A stretch of DNA of 6,267 nucleotides from DASYDU01 sp031403315 (GTDB taxonomy: Bacteria; Planctomycetota; Planctomycetia; Pirellulales; Lacipirellulaceae), in NCBI GenBank assembly GCA_031403315.1, contig JANNTD010000619.1:1-6267 (forward strand). The letters are read 5' to 3'. Position numbers and translations under genes: made by a program. Positions 1 to 5,939 of this stretch are shown here, in pieces (position 1 is the first letter of the stretch; the number at the start of each line of letters is the position of its first letter). Below the pieces are notes generated by a model. The model was not told the origin of the DNA and searched no databases. It worked only from the letters and a program-made list of their open reading frames with translations.

Positions 1-19
1 GTCCACGGCAGATCCTCGC

Positions 20-649
20 TTACAAGCGGCTCTTCATCACGTCGAGCGCGCGGGCCAGGCCGGCGCCAAGCGCGTCTTGGAAGCGGCGGATGCGGGCGGT
101 GAGGCTCGCCAACAGCAAGTTGAACGGGATGGCCGTGCCGAGGCCCATCGCCGTGCAGATCAGCGCGATCGAGATTTCGTCGGCGATCTGCGAGGGCTGC
201 ACTTTTTCGCCGGTGCCGATCCGGCCGAACGCCGCCATCATACCCAGCACGGTGCCGAACAGGCCCAACAGCGGACCACACTTGATCACGGTGGCGACCC
301 AGTTGGTGCGATATTCGAGGTCGCCCATCACGTCGCGCTGGAGAACTTCGGTCACGACTTGTCGCAGTTGGTCGTAACCCAGTCCGCGGCTCGTAACGGC
401 GAGGCTCACCAACTGCGGCAAAGCCCGCACGTCTTCATCGCACATTTCCGTCACCGTGTCGTAGTGCCCGGCCCGCAGCGGCTCGAGCACCTGTTCCATG
501 AACTCGGCCTGCTCGTCGTGGGAACGAAAACTGAGCTCCTTCACGCGGCGGAAGCCGACGATGATGTTGTAGAGCCCCCACAGAAAATTGATCGCCAGAA
601 ACACATAGCAGGCGTCGCCCAGAGATTTGGCCAGGTCGTTGATACTCAT
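20..649 (-). CDS. MotA/TolQ/ExbB-family proton channel subunit
   Basis: This is an inner-membrane subunit of an ExbB/TolQ-type proton channel, which uses the proton motive force to energise outer-membrane transport or envelope integrity with an ExbD/TolR partner. At 209 aa it is close to the usual ExbB/TolQ length. It shows the three-helix plan: helix 1 at about residues 12-33, a charged cytoplasmic stretch at about 34-115, helix 2 at about 118-141 with the family motif GPLLGLFGTVLGM (125-137), and helix 3 at about 158-182 (ALICTAMGLGTAIPFN). The start ATG has no clear Shine-Dalgarno but places helix 1 correctly. Just past its TAA stop, the minus strand reads GAGGA (17-13), six bases, then GTG (6-4). 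This could be the start of an ExbD-like gene beyond the edge, which is only an inference. TolQ, ExbB and MotA cannot be separated from sequence alone; ExbB/TolQ fits better because the protein is short. Confidence 0.9.
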   Translation of the reverse strand: MSINDLAKSLGDACYVFLAINFLWGLYNIIVGFRRVKELSFRSHDEQAEFMEQVLEPLRAGHYDTVTEMCDEDVRALPQLVSLAVTSRGLGYDQLRQVVTEVLQRDVMGDLEYRTNWVATVIKCGPLLGLFGTVLGMMAAFGRIGTGEKVQPSQIADEISIALICTAMGLGTAIPFNLLLASLTARIRRFQDALGAGLARALDVMKSRL

Positions 650-952
650 GGAGAATTACCGACTTTCGCTGTTCCGCGACGACACGTCCGCTGCGAGGGG
701 CAGGCGCAGGAGCGGGTTCCGGCACCGGCTCCCTACTCTAGATTAACTCGCCCGGGTGGACTGGGGCAAGTACGCCGGCAGCCCGCGGCAAAATGCCGAA
801 CTGGACCAATACGCGGCAGCGGACGAAGAGAATCCGCCCCCCCAGTCCGAAAGACGGGGCAGCTCGAACGAGCATCGCAAGAAAACGGGCACCGCCAATC
901 GAAGCGACAAGGTGCGCGTCGAGGAGACGATTGGCGGTGCCCTACCCGGCCG
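650..952. other. Gene-free spacer between the PEP-CTERM gene and the ExbB-like gene
   Basis: This 303-nt stretch holds no convincing coding sequence. Open frames crossing it are shadow frames with no recognisable domain. The right end carries the terminator-like hairpin of the upstream gene (887-942). The remaining 240 nt presumably hold the promoter and leader of the ExbB-like gene, but I could not find a -35/-10 pair good enough to call. Confidence 0.5.
879..942 (-). terminator. Intrinsic terminator of the PEP-CTERM gene
   Basis: A perfect 15-bp inverted repeat has arms at 887-901 (GGGCACCGCCAATCG) and 928-942 (CGATTGGCGGTGCCC), separated by 26 nt. Read on the minus strand, the second arm is followed directly by GTTTTCTTG, a T-rich tract typical of Rho-independent termination. 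No T-tract follows on the plus side. It starts 11 nt after the TAG stop of the PEP-CTERM gene, so it most likely ends that transcript. The 26-nt loop is longer than usual but contains a possible 4-bp internal stem (CGAC/GTCG). Confidence 0.75.
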
Positions 953-1960
953 CTATTGCACTTCTCTGCGCCTGCGGGCCAAGAGACACAAACCGGCTCC
1001 GCTCAGCGCGAGGCATACGGAGGTCGGCTCCGGGATCAGATTCACCGCGACCATGTTGGCCGCGATGAAAGCTCCGGCGGTCGGCGGGAATTCACCGACA
1101 CCATCCCACGGATCAGCTGTCGGCTCGTGCTCATCACTATAGGGGCCGGTGTACTTGTAATACTCATACCGGCGGACGATGGTTTTCCCGGCCTCGGGGA
1201 CATCCGCCTCGAGTTCCGACATCACGCCGCCCTCGAGAAGTTCCCACTCGGTTTCCGTCTCGACCTCTCCGTCCGGCACGATCGGGTTGTCCGAGACCAA
1301 GTCACCGAGTTCCACTTCCTGCTCGGTTTCGGTCACGAAGATCTTCATCCAGATCGAATCGGGAAGCAGCAGCTCCACCTCCACGGGTTTCGGGACCACG
1401 ACTGCGGCCTGCAGCCTCGCCGGAGCGCCCACGAAGGCGGGAGGTACGTACGTCCAAGTTGGATTCGGAATCGTCAGCGGCGCAGAGCCAATTCGGCTGC
1501 CGGACTGGTCAAGCCAAAAGAACCGCATGACGGTCGGCTGTACCGAGGCCGAGAATCCGAAATGCTCACAACCGGCCGTGCCCACGCAGGCATGGCCGTT
1601 GGTGCTCGGCGGACTGGGATTGGGGGCAATAAAGCCAGGGGCTCCGGGGAAATTGTATCCGTCGAACCGGATGCGCGTGCCGAAGTGGCCGTTGCCCAAG
1701 TCACTCACATCGTTTTTGATTGAGCTGGAATAGTGCGACGGATAAGTGGTTTGGACATCGCTCATGTGGATGTCTTCGAGTTCTATTTCGGCGCCGTAGG
1801 CGTCGATGGACGGGGTATTTGTGTTGTCGTAAAAGGTGTCGAAGTTCGACAGCGTGCCAGAAATGGGGCTGGCCTGCGCGGACATCGCACCCAGCGCGAT
1901 GACGGCGGCCGTTCCAATCGCCAGCGCGAACACGCGGCGAATGCCAAGTTGTGCGTTCAT
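953..1960 (-). CDS. Secreted PEP-CTERM domain protein, function unknown
   Basis: This is a 335-aa exported protein. An N-terminal Sec signal peptide is clear: a basic start with RR at 8-9, a hydrophobic core at 10-25, and an AQA site suggesting cleavage after residue 30. The C-terminus is a PEP-CTERM sorting tag: PEP at 310-312, a short hydrophobic helix at about 314-328, then RRRR at 329-332. In known systems an exosortase cleaves this tag and delivers the protein to the envelope or exopolysaccharide matrix. The middle has no domain I recognise. It carries a Cys pair (C125, C131) that could form a disulfide and an acidic region at about 209-257. The start is fixed by the signal peptide and a strong Shine-Dalgarno. 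The gene stands alone between two spacers and is followed by a terminator. Exosortase-dependent anchoring next to glycan genes fits a matrix role, but no activity can be assigned. Confidence 0.88.
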   Translation of the reverse strand: MNAQLGIRRVFALAIGTAAVIALGAMSAQASPISGTLSNFDTFYDNTNTPSIDAYGAEIELEDIHMSDVQTTYPSHYSSSIKNDVSDLGNGHFGTRIRFDGYNFPGAPGFIAPNPSPPSTNGHACVGTAGCEHFGFSASVQPTVMRFFWLDQSGSRIGSAPLTIPNPTWTYVPPAFVGAPARLQAAVVVPKPVEVELLLPDSIWMKIFVTETEQEVELGDLVSDNPIVPDGEVETETEWELLEGGVMSELEADVPEAGKTIVRRYEYYKYTGPYSDEHEPTADPWDGVGEFPPTAGAFIAANMVAVNLIPEPTSVCLALSGAGLCLLARRRREVQ

Positions 1961-1965
1961 TAGTG

Positions 1966-1971
1966 CCTCCT
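1966..1971 (-). promoter_or_regulatory. Strong Shine-Dalgarno of the PEP-CTERM gene
   Basis: AGGAGG on the minus strand lies 5 nt before the ATG at 1960. It is the full six-base consensus and decides the start. Most other genes in this window lack a clear Shine-Dalgarno, so this suggests comparatively strong, independent translation. Confidence 0.85.
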
Positions 1972-2035
1972 AGGAAAGTGTTTTCGGTGAAATCGACTGG
2001 ACGCTCGACATGGCTCGCCGCGAACCTCAATGCGA

Positions 2036-2074
2036 AAGCTTGGCGACGGCGTCACCCGTGACGAGCACAAGCTT
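2036..2074. repeat. Two-tier imperfect dyad upstream of the PEP-CTERM gene
   Basis: The inner arms CGTCAC (2050-2055) and GTGACG (2058-2063) flank a CC spacer. The outer arms AAGCTTG (2036-2042) and CAAGCTT (2068-2074) are also complementary. The dyad is centred about 95 nt before the PEP-CTERM start codon. It could be a regulator-binding site or an RNA hairpin; no T-tract follows on either strand, so it is not an obvious terminator. Confidence 0.45.
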
Positions 2075-2105
2075 GCCGTGTCCAGTTTATGAAAACGGCA
2101 AACTT

Positions 2106-2161
2106 CCGCGCATCGGGAGAAACCCGGATTCCGCGGCGAGCTTGTCGGGAAAACCCCGACA
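2106..2161 (-). repeat. Tandem hairpins after the response regulator gene
   Basis: Two stem-loops lie just downstream of the regulator's TGA stop. The first has arms TGTCGGG (2143-2149) and CCCGACA (2155-2161) around a 5-nt loop. The second has a basal stem CCGCG (2106-2110) with CGCGG (2132-2136) and an apical CGGG (2114-2117) with CCCG (2123-2126). The two apical parts resemble each other. Neither is followed by a T-run on the minus strand, so factor-independent termination is only possible; 3'-end protection or Rho-assisted ending are alternatives. Confidence 0.4.
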
Positions 2162-2185
2162 CGCCTTCGGGGTAGGTGAGACTAG

Positions 2186-2866
2186 TCAGACCGGTTCGTG
2201 GCCCTGGCGTCTGTCGAGCAGGCCGCACTCGACGGCGACACGGGTGAGATCGGCGCGACTCGACAGCCCCAGCTTTTCCATCAGCCGGGCGCGGTGGGAT
2301 TCGACCGTTTTGACGCTCAAGCCCAATTGATCTGCCGCCGCCTGATTGGTGTGACCGTGCGCCACGAGCGCGAGCACTTCGCGCTCTCGAGCGCTGAGCA
2401 AATCGATCGCCGCAACTGCGGGTGCGTCGCCGGTTGACGCGATTTTGAGCGTTGCCGCCGCGGGAGCGATTGCGTGCTCGGCGTCGACGAAGATGCGTCC
2501 CTGGTCGACGGCGCGAATGGCGCTAATCAATTCCGTGTCGGCAGCGCTCTTGACGACGTAACCCGCCGCGCCCAGCGCGAGCGCGGTCCGCAAATAGGCC
2601 GGGTCGTCGTGCATGGTGACGACCAGGATGCGGACCAGCGGGAATAGCCGCCGAATCGCGGAGATACTTGCCATGCCCGCTCCGCCAGGCATGGAGAGAT
2701 CGAGCGTCAGCACGTCGGGGCAGACGGCAGCCATTTCCCGCTTCAGTTCCGCGAGATCGCCCGCCTCGCCGACGACCTCCATGTCCGTCTGGGCGTCGAC
2801 GAGCAGCCGCAACCCGCTACGGAGCAATGCATGATCGTCAGCGATGAAGACGCTAATCTTTCCCAT
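2186..2866 (-). CDS. NarL/FixJ-family response regulator
   Basis: This is a 226-aa two-component response regulator that should bind DNA when phosphorylated by the kinase encoded just upstream. The receiver domain spans about 3-120: acidic pair D10-D11, phosphoacceptor D56 in LTLDLSMPG, switch T84 in ILVVTMHDD, and K106 in GYVVKSA. The LuxR-type helix-turn-helix spans about 155-215 (LSAREREVLALVAHG, then the recognition part LSVKTVESHRARLMEKL). All key residues are intact. The frame is open further upstream, but the start at 2866 (MGKISVFIADDH) gives the normal receiver N-terminus. This start overlaps the end of the kinase gene by 14 nt and lacks a Shine-Dalgarno, which suggests translational coupling. 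Targets are unknown; the flanking glycan genes and the PEP-CTERM gene are candidates by position only. Confidence 0.93.
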   Translation of the reverse strand: MGKISVFIADDHALLRSGLRLLVDAQTDMEVVGEAGDLAELKREMAAVCPDVLTLDLSMPGGAGMASISAIRRLFPLVRILVVTMHDDPAYLRTALALGAAGYVVKSAADTELISAIRAVDQGRIFVDAEHAIAPAAATLKIASTGDAPAVAAIDLLSAREREVLALVAHGHTNQAAADQLGLSVKTVESHRARLMEKLGLSSRADLTRVAVECGLLDRRQGHEPV

Positions 2867-3524
2867 TGCGATTGTCCGAGACAGGAATGGAAACCTGCAC
2901 CGTCGTCCCACGGCCAGGCTCGGATCGAATCAGGCACGCGCCGCCCAGCATTAAGGCGCGCTCCCGAATACTGGCCAACCCGATCGCGCCTTTGGCCGTT
3001 GAGGATTCGGTGCGCTCGCCAGGAAAACCTCGGCCACGATCGACAACCGATAGTGTAATCGAATCGTCGCTCCGGTGCAGGGCGACTTCGACTTCCGTCG
3101 CCTCGGCGTGCCGCGCGACGTTCGTCAGCGATTCCTGCAGGATTCGATACAGCGAGGTTTCCACGGCTGGGCTCAGCCCTGCACACGCGTCAGGCGCGAC
3201 ATCGAGCCGAACAGTCGTTCCATGCGCTCGTTCGAAGTCTTCGCACAGACGGCCCACCGCGGCCTCGAGTCCGAGCTCCTCGAGCACGCCCGGACGCAGT
3301 CCGCGAGCCAATCGCCGCACTTCGTCATGGGCGATGGCCGCCAACCCGCGCAATTCGCCAGCCCGGGCCTTGGCCGTCTCCAGATTGGAAACCGACTCGA
3401 TGGTCTTGAGGCCGACGAGCAAAGCGGTCAAGTGTTGACCGATTTCGTCGTGTAGATCGCGAGCGATGCGTGCCCGTTCTTCGTCTTGGGCGCGAAACAG
3501 TCGGTGTAGCAGCTCGCCGCGCAT
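2853..3524 (-). CDS. Histidine kinase catalytic core (HisKA_3 + HATPase_c), 3' part of an interrupted gene
   Basis: This 223-aa piece is the cytoplasmic core of a NarX/DegS-type sensor kinase. The dimerisation domain spans about 8-75, with phosphoacceptor H25 in ARDLHDEIGQHL. The ATPase domain spans about 118-216: N-box ESLTNVARHA (131-140), G1 motif VDRGRGF (161-167) and G2 motif GLASIRERA (182-190). All catalytic motifs look intact. The ATG at 3524 is the first start after an in-frame TGA at 3539-3537. Upstream of that TGA the same frame continues into a two-helix membrane segment with its own Shine-Dalgarno. The simplest reading is one 302-codon membrane kinase broken by a nonsense codon. 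Alternatives are a soluble kinase started at 3524 by reinitiation, or a membrane kinase made by readthrough. No good Shine-Dalgarno precedes 3524. The 3' end overlaps the response regulator, its evident partner. Confidence 0.85.
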   Translation of the reverse strand: MRGELLHRLFRAQDEERARIARDLHDEIGQHLTALLVGLKTIESVSNLETAKARAGELRGLAAIAHDEVRRLARGLRPGVLEELGLEAAVGRLCEDFERAHGTTVRLDVAPDACAGLSPAVETSLYRILQESLTNVARHAEATEVEVALHRSDDSITLSVVDRGRGFPGERTESSTAKGAIGLASIRERALMLGGACLIRSEPGRGTTVQVSIPVSDNRNGKD

Positions 3525-3536
3525 TTCAAACAGCCG

Positions 3537-3539
3537 TCA
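3537..3539 (-). other. In-frame TGA interrupting the histidine kinase gene
   Basis: On the minus strand the context is CCG ATT TGA CGG CTG TTT GAA ATG. The stop is in the same frame as both the membrane segment and the kinase core: 3539 and 3524 differ by 15 nt. A single C-to-T change from CGA (Arg) would create it, and an Arg fits the basic linker expected after the second helix. TGA ends the response regulator in this window, so general TGA recoding in this organism is not supported. Confidence 0.85.
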
Positions 3540-3761
3540 AATCGGTACGACCGCCAGCCACCACACGGCGGGCCCGGTCACCAGCGTCAGCACCGTCGCG
3601 TCGAGCACTCCTTCGACGACGGGGGCACGCGTCCAAGCCGGCAGCGCGGGCATTGCCAGCATGATCGCCCCTTCAACGGAGAAGATGACCAACATCACTA
3701 GCGCGAACACCCGGAGCGGGTAAATCGCGGCAAACGGCGGATTGTTAGCCTTGGCGAACAT
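3537..3761 (-). CDS. N-terminal membrane anchor of the interrupted histidine kinase
   Basis: This is a 74-aa membrane peptide with two predicted helices, about residues 16-38 (LRVFALVMLVIFSVEG...) and about 49-70 (VEGVLDATVLTLVTGPAVWW), joined by a short loop of about ten residues. Short two-helix input regions with almost no periplasmic domain are common in small HisKA_3 kinases. The ORF ends VVPI then TGA, and the next in-frame codons read RLFE, then the kinase core with HRLFRAQDEERARIA. A chance 74-aa membrane protein exactly in frame and 12 nt from the kinase is unlikely. The start at 3761 is supported by AGGAG four bases upstream, although the frame is open further upstream inside the glycosyltransferase gene. 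Together with 2853-3524 it makes a 909-nt gene. It could be a translated fragment or part of a pseudogene. Confidence 0.75.
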   Translation of the reverse strand: MFAKANNPPFAAIYPLRVFALVMLVIFSVEGAIMLAMPALPAWTRAPVVEGVLDATVLTLVTGPAVWWLAVVPI

Positions 3762-3765
3762 ACTG

Positions 3766-3770
3766 CTCCT
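3766..3770 (-). promoter_or_regulatory. Shine-Dalgarno of the histidine kinase gene
   Basis: AGGAG on the minus strand sits four bases before the ATG at 3761, inside the 25-nt gap after the glycosyltransferase stop. It decides the start of the kinase gene at its membrane segment and shows that translation was selected to begin there rather than at 3524. Confidence 0.7.
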
Positions 3771-3786
3771 GATGCATCCGAATTGT

Positions 3787-4986
3787 TTAATCCGACTTGC
3801 CGGAGCGCAAGATCCGCTCGAAGCGGTCGGTGATCCGCTCGATGTCGAAATGCGCCTCGGCATATTGATGGGCGGCGCGGCCTGCTTTTTCACGCAGCGC
3901 CGGCGATTCGGCGAGCTGCAGGGCGGCGGCGCAGAAACCGGCGATGTCGGTCGGCTCGACGCCCAGACCGGCGGCTTGCTCAACAACTATCCGCGAAACG
4001 AGGTTTTCCTTCGGCACGGCGAGCAGCACCGGCCGGCCGGCGCATAGATAGCTCAACACTTTCGACGGCACGCAGAACACGCCGGCGTCCGACTCGAGGA
4101 TCGCAACCAGCACGTCGGCGCTGCCGAGCACGTCGGGCAATTGTTCGAACGGCTGGAAGCCGAGCCGCTTGAGCGTCGAGACGTTTTTCGCCGCCGCTTG
4201 TTGTGCCAGCCAGTCGACGCCAGATCCCTCCGAGACGACGATCAGCTCGCCCAGCGATTTCTCTTGCAGCGTGCGGGCAAGCGCCAGCAGCAACGCCGGA
4301 TTGTGCTTCATCGCCAGCGTGCCGGTGTAGATGAAGCGCAGGCCCGGGCCGAGTCCTTGGGCGCGCGACCAATCGTTGTCGCGCGGCCGCAGCGGCAGGC
4401 CTTCGAGCGGAGCCCAATTGTGAATCGTGTGAATCCGCTGGCGGTCGATGCCCCAGCCGGCAAGCACGTCGGTAAAATCTTCACTGATCACCACGATGGC
4501 ATCGCTGCGGCGAAACGACGATTTGTCGAGGTGGATAAAATACTTCCCGATCAGATGGCCGACGACGGGAAGTTTTCGCGCCAACAGCCGATAGGCAGCC
4601 AGGCCATAAATGTCTTGCACCCACGACACGAGGCGCACCCCGAGCCGCTGGCACCACCGTGCCAACCGCTGCTGTGGGATCGATGGCGTGTTGCCCGAGA
4701 GAATGACTTCCGCACCGTATTTCTGGCAGGCGGCGACCAGCTTCTGCGCGTAGTCGCGTTCGAGGAAATAGCGCCGGACAAAGTTATTTTTGGGAATCGT
4801 CTCCGCCAACGCAATCGATTCGATTTCGAAACCGAGCGGGTCGTCCGGGCGGCGCTCGAGTTCGCCGCGAGGCGTATGGGTCGAGGCGCAGTACAAATGC
4901 AACACCTGGTGGCCGCGGGATGCCAGACGCCGGCTGAGCTGTACCTGAAAAGGGTGGCCGGCGTAATCGTGTACGATGATCTTCAT
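3787..4986 (-). CDS. GT4-family glycosyltransferase (WcaI/WbuB-like)
   Basis: This 399-aa enzyme should transfer a sugar from a nucleotide-sugar donor to a growing surface glycan on the cytoplasmic side. It has the GT-B two-domain plan. The N-terminal acceptor domain opens with KIIVHDYAGHPFQVQLSRRL (2-21). Next come SWVQDIYGLA (121-130), typical of WcaI/WbuB-like enzymes, and the strand SDAIVVISE (161-169). The C-terminal donor domain begins at about 215 with RFIYTGTLAMKHNP (217-230). It continues through GSADVLVAILESD (288-300) and the nucleotide-sugar region VPSKVLSYLCAGRPVLLAVP (306-325). Length is normal and nothing looks broken. The start at 4986 was chosen over an ATG at 5007 because the conserved N-terminus begins there; neither has a clear Shine-Dalgarno. 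It lies 39 nt after the sulfotransferase and 25 nt before the kinase gene, so all probably share one transcript. The sugar and linkage cannot be told. Confidence 0.9.
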   Translation of the reverse strand: MKIIVHDYAGHPFQVQLSRRLASRGHQVLHLYCASTHTPRGELERRPDDPLGFEIESIALAETIPKNNFVRRYFLERDYAQKLVAACQKYGAEVILSGNTPSIPQQRLARWCQRLGVRLVSWVQDIYGLAAYRLLARKLPVVGHLIGKYFIHLDKSSFRRSDAIVVISEDFTDVLAGWGIDRQRIHTIHNWAPLEGLPLRPRDNDWSRAQGLGPGLRFIYTGTLAMKHNPALLLALARTLQEKSLGELIVVSEGSGVDWLAQQAAAKNVSTLKRLGFQPFEQLPDVLGSADVLVAILESDAGVFCVPSKVLSYLCAGRPVLLAVPKENLVSRIVVEQAAGLGVEPTDIAGFCAAALQLAESPALREKAGRAAHQYAEAHFDIERITDRFERILRSGKSD

Positions 4987-5025
4987 GAGTTGGCACCACG
5001 CCCGCATCAGGCGAAAAAGTCTGAA

Positions 5026-5937
5026 CTAGTTGCATGCCAGCGGCGCGCTGGCCCACTCGAGATTTGGCTCATAGCCGAGCCGGACGAGCAAATCGCCGGC
5101 CAGCTCGGCAAACCGCTCGCGGTGTGCCGGCGTGAATTCCCGCTGCCAGCCGGCCTTCTTGCCGCTCCGAAAAGTGTGCGACTTCTGCGGAGCGATCAGC
5201 GTCGACATCGTTTGCACGGCCGCGTCTACGTCGAACGGCGTCTCGGTCCGCGGGGCGTAGAACTCGGCAATTTGGCGCACGAGCTCCGGCTGACGTTCCG
5301 AAACCAGGTCCTCGAAGCGAATCGACAAGCAATCGTCCCGCTCGAGCCAGCCGGAGTAGCTGGCGAACCGCGCGGCGATGCTGGGGTAATTGATGCCTGG
5401 CACCGGCGGCTCGAGCCCGTTGATCGAGAGCATGATCGCCTCCTCGATTGAAGCCGCCTGGCGGAAGTACGAATGCAGCCGATGCCAGCGATTCATGTCG
5501 CGGAGGTAGTGAGCCTCGGAGACGACCACATCGCGAGGGTCGCGGTAGATGAAGTAGTTGACGGCATGCCGCGAGGCCATTTCTTCGGCAAACAGGGGCT
5601 CGTAGTACAAATGACCGCGAATGATCTCGCCGGGCACGAAGCCGCGAATGAAGCGGCGAGTGTTGTCGGCGGAGCGTTCGCGAAACTGAAACGAACTGGT
5701 CGTGGACGCCAGGAACGCGCCGAAGTTCACGCGGTGGGGAAGACCTTCGACGATTTGCACCAACAAGTGCGTTCCGCTCTTAGGAAACGAATTCGCAAGC
5801 ACGGGCGGTCGGGCGGCCAGGTCTCCATCGGTGACGCTGCGCGCTTCGATCCATTTCGGCAGCCAAAGCAATGCCGTAGCGCCCTTGCGCACAATACCAT
5901 TGCGGCTGGAAAGCCCTTTGCGGAGCGCTTTGATCAT
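5026..5937 (-). CDS. PAPS-dependent sulfotransferase
   Basis: This 303-aa enzyme of the Sulfotransfer_1 type moves a sulfuryl group from PAPS to a hydroxyl or amine acceptor. The 5'-phosphosulfate loop is PKSGTHL (52-58). The 3'-phosphate motif is YRDPRDVVVS (131-140), with R132 and S140 as expected ligands. H109 in IRGHLYY is the likely catalytic base. RSGKKAGWQREFT (257-269) matches the C-terminal PAPS-binding loop of cytosolic-type sulfotransferases. All key residues are present. An upstream in-frame ATG at 6108 would overlap the preceding glycosyltransferase by 169 nt and adds a sequence unlike the family; the start at 5937, 2 nt after that gene's stop, gives a normal length and suggests coupling. 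Between two glycosyltransferases, the likely substrate is the polysaccharide or a glycolipid intermediate, but this is inferred from position. Confidence 0.92.
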   Translation of the reverse strand: MIKALRKGLSSRNGIVRKGATALLWLPKWIEARSVTDGDLAARPPVLANSFPKSGTHLLVQIVEGLPHRVNFGAFLASTTSSFQFRERSADNTRRFIRGFVPGEIIRGHLYYEPLFAEEMASRHAVNYFIYRDPRDVVVSEAHYLRDMNRWHRLHSYFRQAASIEEAIMLSINGLEPPVPGINYPSIAARFASYSGWLERDDCLSIRFEDLVSERQPELVRQIAEFYAPRTETPFDVDAAVQTMSTLIAPQKSHTFRSGKKAGWQREFTPAHRERFAELAGDLLVRLGYEPNLEWASAPLACN

Positions 5938-5939
5938 AG

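Noticed and set aside
435..725. A 96-aa minus-strand frame overlapping the start of the ExbB-like gene
   Set aside because: It is out of frame with the gene, Arg/Pro-rich, and has no domain or Shine-Dalgarno.
730..775. Possible sigma-70 promoter for the ExbB-like gene on the minus strand (TTGCCC with a 17-nt spacer to TTAATC)
   Set aside because: The -10 match is poor (two of six bases), so it cannot be told from chance.
77..1723. A 548-aa open frame on the plus strand, antisense to the ExbB-like and PEP-CTERM genes
   Set aside because: It is rich in Arg, His and Gly with no domain, spans a spacer and a terminator, and lies opposite two convincing genes. Long antisense frames are expected at this GC content.
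3537..3539. TGA as a selenocysteine or generally reassigned codon
   Set aside because: The position is a linker in a kinase with no redox role, no SECIS-like hairpin was evident directly downstream, and TGA is used as a normal stop by the response regulator gene.
3762..3986. N-terminal extension of the kinase membrane segment into the glycosyltransferase gene
   Set aside because: The extra residues are rich in Pro, Ser and Arg, overlap the coding end of the glycosyltransferase, and are made unnecessary by the Shine-Dalgarno and ATG at 3761.
4141..5451. A 436-aa open frame on the plus strand, antisense to the glycosyltransferase and sulfotransferase
   Set aside because: The opposite strand has intact catalytic motifs across the whole stretch. 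This frame has low-complexity composition and no recognisable domain, so it is a shadow frame.
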